A stretch of 64,000 nt of DNA from Petunia secreta (lineage: Eukaryota > Streptophyta > Magnoliopsida > Solanales > Solanaceae), in NCBI GenBank assembly GCA_029990175.1, contig JARKIP010000005.1:67396501-67460500 (forward strand). The letters run 5' to 3'. Below the pieces are notes generated by a model. That model had not been told where the DNA came from. It was given only the letters and a program-made list of their open reading frames with translations, and searched no databases. The stretch's first letter is position 1. Each line of letters begins with the position of its first letter. This document shows positions 1 through 8,792 of this stretch, piece by piece. The position numbers were made by a program, and so were the translations under genes.

Positions 1-804
1 AACGGATCGAGATTTTGATTCCAATATACATGTCATGTTTACTAAGGCCGTCATTTTACCTCTAAATAAGTTTTCTTTCTATCTTTAAGGGACATCTTTC
101 GTTCGATGTCTCCTCTTTGGATTTCTTCAATTCGTCCTTCCTTTTCTCTTCTTTCCACTTCTTTCATTTGATAATATGAAACAAATAAAAAGAAAGTTTG
201 GAAAAATCTGTTCACGTGTTTCACAGATAGACCAGATTATTGTCAAAATCCAAATGGGCAATAGGAGCCTGTGTCGCACCTCGGAAACATGAATGACACA
301 TCGAGATTGTTCTGTGAAAGTTCACCAAGGAACGACATGCCATTTTTTGTAAAGGTTTTGACTAAGGTTGTGAAGAAAATTTTGGTTGTTGAAGGACTTA
401 TTTGTTGGAGAAGACAAGAAAATAGTCTGGCCATATCGAGATGTTGATTCGTCGACAAATAATCCAAAGAGCAAGCCAAGAATCACCAATCTCATTTACA
501 AGGATTTGAGGGCTATGTAGCCACGATGAAAAGCCAGTGTGATATATGCTATGTTGCCGGCAAGAGCAAGGATCAACCGAATCGGCAAAAACTGTTCTAA
601 GTTTCAGATGGAACCCCATTTTGAATGACGGTCGGGGTTTTCAATCTTCAAGCAAGACCCCATTAGGATGGTCAAAGTTTCAAGTTGCCAAGTCAAGACC
701 ACATGTGTGAAATCGGTAGAATTCCCATCTTTAAGACAAGAGTTAGTCATGGGTTAATGACCGAAGAAGATATGACCATCCAGAAAGATGTCAACCTCAA
801 CAAC
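1..804. other. Anonymous intergenic sequence
   Basis: No convincing gene here. Short open frames exist on both strands but none shows a recognisable domain or splice structure. The sequence is probably old repeat-derived DNA. It runs directly into a tandem repeat and then an LTR. Confidence 0.4.
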
Positions 805-1012
805 AGGCCCTCCCATTATAATGGAAGATGTCGAATTTGCAAGTGGGCCCTCCCTTATAGTGCAGAAGTTTTAGCTTTAGTAGTTGGACCCTCCCATATA
901 ATGATGAAACTTTTACTTTTAATAGTCCGGCACTCTCATATAATGCTAAAGTTTTACTTTAGTTGTCGGGCTCTCCCATAAAATGATAAAGTTTTACTTT
1001 TAATTGTCGGGC
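805..1012. repeat. 41-bp tandem repeat, five degenerate copies
   Basis: Five units start near 805, 845, 886, 929 and 968. Each opens with a variant of GGGCCCTCCCATATAATG, followed by an AAGTTTTACTTTTA-like stretch. The last unit is cut after GGGC by the left end of LTR element B at 1013. Units differ at several positions, so the array is not newly formed. Confidence 0.75.
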
Positions 1013-1053
1013 TGACACGACCTAGATTCCGACTAAGCCATGTGGGCACCCGA

Positions 1054-1864
1054 TGATGCAATGCAAACCCGTGGGTTTACACCTTGCAATCGGAAACGAC
1101 AAAACAGACGCGGAAACGATGAAGATAAGAGGCGGAAGCAACGAAGTAACTCGGATAACCAGAAATCGGGGAAGGGGGAGAACAGAAATAGAAGAAAGAA
1201 TGGATAATCACAGTCAAAACATTGATTGATTATCCAAGGGAGAAAATGAAACTTGAACCTAACAAGGATTCATACTAGTGATGAAATCCATTTCGGTTCC
1301 AAGCCTAAGAAGGTATACACGAAGCCTCGGGCTTCAAAGAAGAATGGCTCGGCCAATTCTATCTCTATTCTCTCAATTCAGTATCAACCAAAAACTATCT
1401 CCTAATGAGCTATGCTAGGAGTTTATATAGGCAATAAAAGGGGCAAAATAGTAAAGTGGTCACAGGCGACCAATGAGATAAAGCCATGCAGGGCTGGAGT
1501 AGTTTATGTGTTCGGCAGCTCAGCTCGAACACATTGTCTTCGGACGCTTGTTTGCCTCGGGCACACTTGGAATCGAACACTCTTGCCTCGGGCACACTTG
1601 TAGCCCTTTGATCGAATCTCTGTTCGGCGTCGCTCCTCCTCGGGCCCAAGCTTGATCGTTAGTCGTGCTCGATCTCACAGCTCCCCGACGTCAGTGTCAG
1701 TACCGGTCACTTGTTGTCTGCTCGGTGGATTTCCAAAGTTGTTGCTCGACGAGGCAGTCTTCGGCATCTTCCATCCCGGCCACACTTTGATCGTGGGCGC
1801 CATGTGACTCTTCGGTGGACTTGCTTGATGAATCGAACAGGTTAGCCTGGTTCGTATTGCATCA
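1054..1864 (-). repeat. 3' LTR of element A
   Basis: 811 bp, matching 5659-6469 throughout by eye. It has TG...CA termini within the 9-bp inverted repeat TGATGCAAT/ATTGCATCA. Identical LTRs imply recent insertion, because the two copies are identical at the time of integration. Confidence 0.95.
1422..1429 (-). promoter_or_regulatory. TATA box in 3' LTR of element A
   Basis: The minus strand reads TATATAAA inside the LTR. The identical site in the 5' LTR (6027-6034) would drive the element's transcript. Confidence 0.55.
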
Positions 1865-1877
1865 TCCTCCCCTTCTT
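1865..1877 (-). promoter_or_regulatory. Polypurine tract of element A
   Basis: The minus strand reads AAGAAGGGGAGGA immediately upstream of the 3' LTR, the standard position of the plus-strand DNA primer. It fixes the element's orientation as minus. Confidence 0.85.
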
Positions 1878-1959
1878 GAAAGGATTTCGTCCTCGAAATC
1901 AAACCGACGAGACCTGCAACAAGGCAAAGACAAACAAAGCTTCCTACTTCGAAAGTAGG

Positions 1960-4155
1960 TTAGTGTTTGCGAGTGGAAAACACACTCTTATAGTAGAGCC
2001 AAGCATCAATAATGATCAAACAGCCTATGTCTCCGAAGGAAACAGCAAGTTCTTGGCTCAAATAGGAACTGTAACGAACACATGAGTACACGAAGAGATT
2101 AATAGGACACTTTATATGAAAGATGTGACGATCAAAGGCCCTATCACCTCTAAACTCGTAGTCAACATACCGAGCCCTCAATTCACTTTTACCACCATGG
2201 GGCTTATGGACTTCGGTATGCACTATACTCGAGGTGTGATCAACATGTGGAATGGAATAAGTAAAATGATTGACTCGACAACCAACATCGAATACTCCAC
2301 TCCCCTTCTTTAAAGCAATCTTATTCACACCAAGAGAGAGCTTTTCACCTCCCAAATGAACTCCAAGACAACCCTTCTCTTTAGACCAACTTCCGAAGAA
2401 GGTCTCAAATAATGGATTATCTACGGGGTTAAGCCTTTCAAACCGAGGTGGTTCTCCTTGAGTCGGATTCTCATCACCATCTCCTTCGAACAGAGGGTTA
2501 GTGAAAATAAGTTCACTACCCATCAAAGGTGCATCCGAACCCAGGTCATCGACCACACTTGAGGAGTCATCGAATATAATCCGATCCAACTCATCCACTA
2601 AGGACTCCTCGAGGGTATCATCTTCCTCACTACAACACACAGATCCACCATAGGCACTAATTTCAACAAGGGTATGATCAAACAACTCATTTTCCCCTTT
2701 TTCAAAGATTGGTGGTGTGTCATAACAAGGGTCACAAGTAAGGTCAACTACGACTTTATCACTAAAGAAAGATTCGATGAAGATCGAGCTCACATCATGA
2801 TGTGGCATATCAATTCTCTCAACTAGTGGTTCACATTCACTCACAAGTTGACCATTCGACTCTACACTAGTTGCAAACACATTGTAATCATACAAATCAT
2901 CAACTAGCATAGGAGTTTCTCTAGTAATTTCACAGGACAAGGAAGTATCATGCTCACGGGAAGGAATTCGAACACTTACCTCGGGGTGACCTTCGGTATC
3001 TCTTAATGTCTCCGAAGTCTCACGAGTAGTTTCTTCTCCGTGGAGCTCACATGAAAGATTTTCTTCACCTTGCCTATTTACTTCGGAAAATGGTTGAGGC
3101 TCCATCGGTTTGCCTCCAAGAGTTCCTGCACAAGATTTCGAACAAATAGAAGGAAAAGATAAAAGGTTAATATTAGAATAAGGGGTGTCCTCACTGTCAT
3201 CGATTCTTTTTCCCTCTTTCTTTTCCCTCATTTTTCTTTCACGGGCAGGTGTGGGTTTGGGTGGTGACAACTCACTCACATCACTCTTCACAGCCTCTCC
3301 TTTTTCCTCTCGAGAGTTGTCACCGGTCACTCCCTTACTCCTCTCTATCTTTTGTCTCTGATATTCGGGTGAGTTTGGTCGGGGACCAAGAATACCCATA
3401 GCTGGAGTAGGTGGACCTTTAACATCGACCCGAAGTCTAGGACTCGAAGACTCATCAACCGAGGTCTCATTCTTCGTTGCCGAGCATGGCTCCGAAGCTG
3501 GTGTCCTCGGGATCCCGGCAGGACCAAGGTTAACACCTCTCACATCCACACCTTGCAGTTCGGCTATGATCCCCAATAGTTCAGTCATGATATCGGCCGT
3601 TGTGATAACCTTGTTAACTTCGGTCGATATTTTTTTTGCATTTGCCCCACCACTTTGTGTGTTCGTAGGACTCTTTGTTGGCACCCTTTCAAGTATTGAA
3701 TTTCCTCCATAACCATTCACCTCAACAGCGAACCTACTTCTACCCAAGTTTCGAATAGGAAGATCCAAGTATGAACTTGAGTTTCCCAATCCGTGGGTTC
3801 TCCTTATTCCTCCACTAGCGGTAACACCACTATGATAACTCCCACTTCCTTTCACTCTTCCAACATTATTAGTGTTGAAAGTCGAGGAAGGAGTTTTAGC
3901 ATGGAACCCGTGAGAACTTCTCCTCGAAGAAGGTGTTCGGTAGAAACCTCCTCTACCCTCCTCGTGTCCATAACCACCAGTGCTCCTCGAGCCACCCTTC
4001 CCATAGGAGTTGGAAGCATTGAATCGTGTGCTACGACTAAAAGTCGCAAATCTTCCTCCTCCCATGGAACAACCTCCACCACCTCCTCCCATCCCGTTGG
4101 AAGGGGTTCTACTACTCTCTTGTGCTCCACACGCGACACCGACGGAAGAAGACAT
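1960..4155 (-). CDS. Long ORF of LTR element A, gag-like or accessory protein of unknown function
   Basis: About 731 codons from the ATG at 4155. The N-terminal part is Gly/Ser/Arg-rich, with a GGGGGG run and a GGGRFATFSRSTRF stretch, which suggests nucleic-acid contact. A predicted helix containing TADIMTELLGIIAELQG lies near residue 190. The middle is acidic and polar, with repeated EE and SS. The C-terminal third is hydrophobic or aromatic in places (LIIIDAWLYYKSVF). I see no CCHC knuckle, protease, RT or integrase. The same frame stays open upstream of 4155 as an acidic, Tyr/Gly-rich segment to a single TAA at 4342-4344. Beyond that an ATG at 4484 sits in another frame, so the original protein probably began there and was broken by one stop and one frameshift. 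A role as a structural (gag-like) protein is inferred from position only. Confidence 0.6.
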   Translation of the reverse strand: MSSSVGVACGAQESSRTPSNGMGGGGGGCSMGGGRFATFSRSTRFNASNSYGKGGSRSTGGYGHEEGRGGFYRTPSSRRSSHGFHAKTPSSTFNTNNVGRVKGSGSYHSGVTASGGIRRTHGLGNSSSYLDLPIRNLGRSRFAVEVNGYGGNSILERVPTKSPTNTQSGGANAKKISTEVNKVITTADIMTELLGIIAELQGVDVRGVNLGPAGIPRTPASEPCSATKNETSVDESSSPRLRVDVKGPPTPAMGILGPRPNSPEYQRQKIERSKGVTGDNSREEKGEAVKSDVSELSPPKPTPARERKMREKKEGKRIDDSEDTPYSNINLLSFPSICSKSCAGTLGGKPMEPQPFSEVNRQGEENLSCELHGEETTRETSETLRDTEGHPEVSVRIPSREHDTSLSCEITRETPMLVDDLYDYNVFATSVESNGQLVSECEPLVERIDMPHHDVSSIFIESFFSDKVVVDLTCDPCYDTPPIFEKGENELFDHTLVEISAYGGSVCCSEEDDTLEESLVDELDRIIFDDSSSVVDDLGSDAPLMGSELIFTNPLFEGDGDENPTQGEPPRFERLNPVDNPLFETFFGSWSKEKGCLGVHLGGEKLSLGVNKIALKKGSGVFDVGCRVNHFTYSIPHVDHTSSIVHTEVHKPHGGKSELRARYVDYEFRGDRAFDRHIFHIKCPINLFVYSCVRYSSYLSQELAVSFGDIGCLIIIDAWLYYKSVFSTRKH

Positions 4156-4484
4156 CAAATAGTTTGCTCGGTCAACTTCGTCATCGACCTCCTCGATGTC
4201 ACACTCATCATATTCAAGGTCATCACAATGAGAGTAAGTAGAGTCATCATATCTCGAAGCGTCACTACCTTCGTATTCCTGACCCGAAGCAAAAGATTCT
4301 TCTCGTTCATCTTCACAGGCTTCGTAGTCTTCTTCGTCTTCTTATTCACCATAGTGACCCGCTTCGTCCTCGTAAGAGCCATAGTCCCCGGTGTCATTAT
4401 AACAATCATCACCTCCGTAGGAACCATAGTCTCCATCATCTCCACACGAATCATACCCTCCAATTCTTCACCATCCGAAGACAT
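4156..4484 (-). pseudogene. Broken N-terminal extension of the element A ORF
   Basis: The frame of the main ORF continues upstream with acidic and tyrosine-rich sequence (DYGSYGGDD, GDYGSYEDEAG). It is interrupted by TAA at 4342-4344. A likely original start, ATG at 4482-4484 (MSSDGEELEG), is in a different frame, so a small indel near 4450-4460 is also needed. This explains why the long ORF now begins internally. Confidence 0.5.
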
Positions 4485-5643
4485 AGCTGTAACAAACAAA
4501 GTAAAGGACCTCACAAGTTCACTTCCTCACGTGTATCACTCGAGTAATGTTCACTCAATTTTCTTTCCACTCGTGTTTACACTCAAGTTCGTTGGCTTTT
4601 ATGACCTCACTCTATTGTTCTCACCACTCAGCCTTTTTCTACTCAAGTTGGCCTTGCCTTCTTGTTGGGAAACCGAAGTGATAAGTCACAACTAGTACTT
4701 TCCAAGTCTAGGTTCGGAATGAGTTTATATGACTCGATGGAACGGTAGCTATTTAACTGCGCACGGGGAGTCAAAGAATTATCTACGAAATTGGACTTCG
4801 GTCACCCCACGCACGAGTTCCTATAAGCTCAGATTCGATAGTACGACCTCGAGTAGAAAGAATTACTCCAGAGATCCACTATCGAGAATATTCGGATACA
4901 AGAAAAGTGAAATCCTAAGAGAATCTACCTCCTCCTCGGTTCCGCTTCGGAATTCACCGAACACGTGACCTCGGCACAGTTAGGGTTTAACCTTATCTGC
5001 TTTCCCTTTTCTAGCCGACAACTTTTCACCTGGGGTTTTAGATTTGACAGTTTACCCCTTTCTTCTTCAATGGGATTGTGAACTTTTACTCCGGTGTACG
5101 GACAATATCAAGATTCGTTCACAGTCCACTAACAACAGATTAAGCTCAAGATTTGGGTCGTCTCCGGTTTTACAACGTCGGAGACCACTCCAGTTCCAAG
5201 CGGAGCTAAGAACACAGCTCACGTCGCCCGTACACTGTCAACAATGTCAACAAGCTTCCGGCGTACGGACAGTGTCTACAAGCAGTGGAACTTCGATTTT
5301 AAGCACAAAGTCGACCCAAATACCTCAACAACCACCAGTTTTCAATGATAAACACCAAAACACAACTGGGGTTCGATTTTCAACAACACCACAGTCTAGA
5401 ACACAGTCCAAAATTGACGGAAAAACCCTAGTTACGAATGTTGTACGTCGGGTACTCAATCGATTCCTTAGACAGTGGTGACTCCGAATATGTGATTGTT
5501 TAATCCAACAATCAACAGTCAACACAAATTTTTGAATTTTCTTCTTTTTACTTTTTTTTTTTTTTGTAAAAATTAGAACAGACAGAAAATTAAAGATAAG
5601 ATGAACAAGGAACGTGGATTCGTAGGAACGAAATCCAAGTCTT
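4485..5643 (-). other. Untranslated leader of element A
   Basis: About 1.2 kb between the primer-binding site and the probable ORF start, read on the minus strand. No coding sequence is evident on the sense strand. Plus-strand open frames here are antisense and have no domain. A long T run lies near 5550-5567. Confidence 0.5.
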
Positions 5644-5655
5644 GCTCTGATACCA
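5644..5655 (-). promoter_or_regulatory. Primer-binding site, initiator tRNA-Met, element A
   Basis: The minus strand reads TGGTATCAGAGC three bases after the end of the 5' LTR. This is complementary to the 3' end of plant initiator tRNA-Met, the primer used by many plant LTR elements. Confidence 0.92.
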
Positions 5656-5658
5656 AGC

Positions 5659-6469
5659 TGATGCAATGCAAACCCGTGGGTTTACACCTTGCAATCGGAA
5701 ACGACAAAACAGACGCGGAAACGATGAAGATAAGAGGCGGAAGCAACGAAGTAACTCGGATAACCAGAAATCGGGGAAGGGGGAGAACAGAAATAGAAGA
5801 AAGAATGGATAATCACAGTCAAAACATTGATTGATTATCCAAGGGAGAAAATGAAACTTGAACCTAACAAGGATTCATACTAGTGATGAAATCCATTTCG
5901 GTTCCAAGCCTAAGAAGGTATACACGAAGCCTCGGGCTTCAAAGAAGAATGGCTCGGCCAATTCTATCTCTATTCTCTCAATTCAGTATCAACCAAAAAC
6001 TATCTCCTAATGAGCTATGCTAGGAGTTTATATAGGCAATAAAAGGGGCAAAATAGTAAAGTGGTCACAGGCGACCAATGAGATAAAGCCATGCAGGGCT
6101 GGAGTAGTTTATGTGTTCGGCAGCTCAGCTCGAACACATTGTCTTCGGACGCTTGTTTGCCTCGGGCACACTTGGAATCGAACACTCTTGCCTCGGGCAC
6201 ACTTGTAGCCCTTTGATCGAATCTCTGTTCGGCGTCGCTCCTCCTCGGGCCCAAGCTTGATCGTTAGTCGTGCTCGATCTCACAGCTCCCCGACGTCAGT
6301 GTCAGTACCGGTCACTTGTTGTCTGCTCGGTGGATTTCCAAAGTTGTTGCTCGACGAGGCAGTCTTCGGCATCTTCCATCCCGGCCACACTTTGATCGTG
6401 GGCGCCATGTGACTCTTCGGTGGACTTGCTTGATGAATCGAACAGGTTAGCCTGGTTCGTATTGCATCA
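5659..6469 (-). repeat. 5' LTR of element A
   Basis: 811 bp, the same sequence as 1054-1864 shifted by 4605 bp. It contains the TATA box at 6027-6034 (minus strand). Confidence 0.95.
6027..6034 (-). promoter_or_regulatory. TATA box in 5' LTR of element A
   Basis: TATATAAA on the minus strand, about 370 bp from the LTR/PBS junction. This leaves room for an R-U5 segment of usual size. Confidence 0.6.
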
Positions 6470-8772
6470 CCCGACAACCTCTTCTAGACCCATCGGGTGA
6501 ACCCTTTTCAGTCGAAATAACAAATTGAGAAAAAAATTAACTCAATGAAAAGAGACAAGGCTTAGATAACATAAACATAATTATATCCAAATCTAAGTTG
6601 TACAGAAGGAACTACATCAAACAACCTGATATACTAAGTTTTGAGCTATCCAGACCAGACATCTAAGAGTACAAGGAATATGTACATCTCCTGAATGCAG
6701 CAAAATATTGATAATATGACAAAACTAGATTTGGTGGCCATCACGGATAAAAATTGGCTCACCGTGACAGCTGAAGACGTCTCGGCTCCTCAATCACGCC
6801 TCGAACTCGGTCGTGGAGCGAAACCTGCGGAAACGAAATAAATAGACAAGGAACAACAAAAAGGGTGAGTCAAAAGGACTCAGTAAGTGAGGGTTGGCTA
6901 GCCACCTTAAAGAAGCAAATACGCTAGCCAGTGAGAAGAAAACCAGATAAACCAAATTCGTCTTATTTCAACTATAAAAAGGCAGAGCCAGATAATAACT
7001 GGAAACACGTATGGAACCATAAACCCATAGACAACCAGGGACATAAAATAGACAGAAACATATAGGTCTCCCGAACATATCAACAATCAAAAATACATGA
7101 ACATACACAAAACATCACACTATAATCACACAATACATAGCAACCGGTGCAATGAAATGGAATGAATGTAGTATTATGCAATGGGGTCACATGTGCCAAA
7201 TGAATGGAGTGGAATCCTCCTACTCCGGGGCGGAATCCTCCTACCCTCAATATGATTCAAAGAACGGGATCCTCCTAAACTCAATATGATGCAAGGAGCG
7301 GAATCCTCCTGTCCTCAATATGATGCAAGGAGCGGAATCCTCGTGCCCTCAATATGATGCAAGGAGCGGAATACTCCTGCTCCTGAGGCGAAATACTCCT
7401 GCACCCGAGATAATATAGAGCTGAGGCGGAATACTCTTGCTCTCAGTATATGACATAGCAGCCCATAACCAGAAAACGTAATGCATATGAATGCATTTCA
7501 AGGCTGTAGCATAATAAGTACGCCCTGTCGAAAGCTATTCACGTAAAGAACGTGTGAATAAAATATCCATAAGGCCAAAGGCCGTCAAAGAAATGGATAT
7601 AATCACTTGCCTTGTTCTAAAGTTAGCACTGCTACTCAACAATCGCTTTGTTTGGATTTACTGCCAAACGATCCCGCTCTATTCAATAAGTAAAAAAAAA
7701 ATATCAAATAAGGCTAAAGGCTTCATTCCTTACGTCTTAGAACAATCCAGTCAGGAATCCGACACCTGATTTGCACACGCGATACGCAGTCCAGACCAAC
7801 GTACATAGTTCAAAATCACATAACCAAACCCTAAATGAATTACATTTATGAGTTGCCCATAACTTTCTGAGTTCGAATATATAATCAATTGCATTATCGG
7901 GATCCAATTAACCCTTTAAACTATCAATTTAACTGATAAGAACGATGGCTAATATCCCGATTTCTACCGTTAAAATATGTTCAAACATATTTAATATACT
8001 GAAATAATAAATTAACATCATTACCTGGATGTTTTGGGGTAAAAATTCTATTTCTCCTTCAGCTTTTCCTTTCTTTTCTCTCTTTTCCGACTTTTTTTTT
8101 TCGCTCACAGTGTTCTCTGTTTATCATTTTCTTGTATCTGCTTTTGTTTCGTTTTTAGCTTTTAAGCTGAGGGATAAGCTATGCCTTAGCCACCGCCTCC
8201 ATTTTAATATCTTATTCTTTCTTTCTTTCCTTTCTTTTATTTTTGTTTTTCTTAATCTTTCCTTTTTTTTTAAAAAATAAAACTTGCTACCGTGACGAAA
8301 ACTACAACAGAATCCTACGAAACTCGGAATGATCCCAAATTTCTCAAGCAAGTTATAAAAAATTTACGTGACGTACTCGCTAAGACGGATCTCGAATCGG
8401 ATTCCCGAAGCTCAAGATACCAATTAAATGGAAAAGATCAAATTCATTAATTTTCGGGATTTTAGCGAAAACCATCTGAATGACCTAAGAATTCACTTAC
8501 GAATATTCACACATGTCAAAAATGACCATATGAACCTAACGACACTTTCACATTTCAAATCGGAGCTCATTCACAAAAACTGAGCTCGAAAAAGCTTTTT
8601 TTAAAGATTTATTGACAATGGAAACTGAAACCTTCTTCTGATACCTACCAAACGAGGTCTGATTTAGCTCAAATTTTACAGACTAGTTCTAATGGACCTT
8701 ATGAAGCTTTTAAAACTATCGTCACACCCATCAGAGTCCTAACTCCCAGTACGACTACCTAAGGTCGTTTCA
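6470..8772 (-). repeat. Main part of the 3' LTR of element B
   Basis: This continues the LTR that began at 1013-1053 before element A inserted. Without A the LTR is about 2.34 kb. It matches 11713-13773 closely, with many small differences. The inner edge at 8772 reads TGAAACGACCTTAGG on the minus strand, like the LTR starts of element C at 40718 and 47231. It includes a purine-rich minisatellite and long T- or pyrimidine-rich runs near 8060-8280. Confidence 0.85.
7195..7440. repeat. Minisatellite inside LTR of element B
   Basis: Repeated units of the form GGAGCGGAATCCTCCTGCCC followed by TCAATATGATGCAA, about 35 bp each with a shorter variant. Counterparts occur at 12410-12800 and, in reverse, in element C at 43018-43232 and 49522-49737. 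Copy number differs between LTRs. Confidence 0.8.
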
Positions 8773-8792
8773 TTGTCCTCTACTTAGACTCT
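8773..8792 (-). promoter_or_regulatory. Polypurine tract of element B
   Basis: The minus strand reads AGTCTAAGTAGAGGACA directly before the LTR start TGAAACGACC. It corresponds to AGTCTAAGTGGATGAGAA before the second LTR of element C. Confidence 0.7.

Larger units (their letters stand above)
1049..6474 (-). mobile_element. LTR retrotransposon A, complete, young, pol-less, minus strand
   Basis: A complete 5416-bp element (1054-6469) flanked by the 5-bp target duplication CCCGA (1049-1053 and 6470-6474). Both LTRs are 811 bp and I found no difference between them by eye. Each starts TGATGCAAT and ends ATTGCATCA, a perfect 9-bp inverted repeat. Read on the minus strand, an initiator tRNA-Met primer site lies three bases after the 5' LTR, and a purine tract abuts the 3' LTR. 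The 3.8-kb interior has one long ORF and no RT, RNase H or integrase motifs. It therefore looks non-autonomous and needs enzymes from another element. It is inserted into the LTR of element B. Confidence 0.95.

Noticed and set aside
3793..4695. 300-codon plus-strand open frame opposite the element A ORF
   Set aside because: Mirror frame of a Ser/Gly-rich coding strand; low-complexity Ser/Thr/Val product without family features.
5044..5481. 145-codon plus-strand open frame inside element A
   Set aside because: Antisense to the element's leader, with no domain and a composition typical of non-coding DNA.
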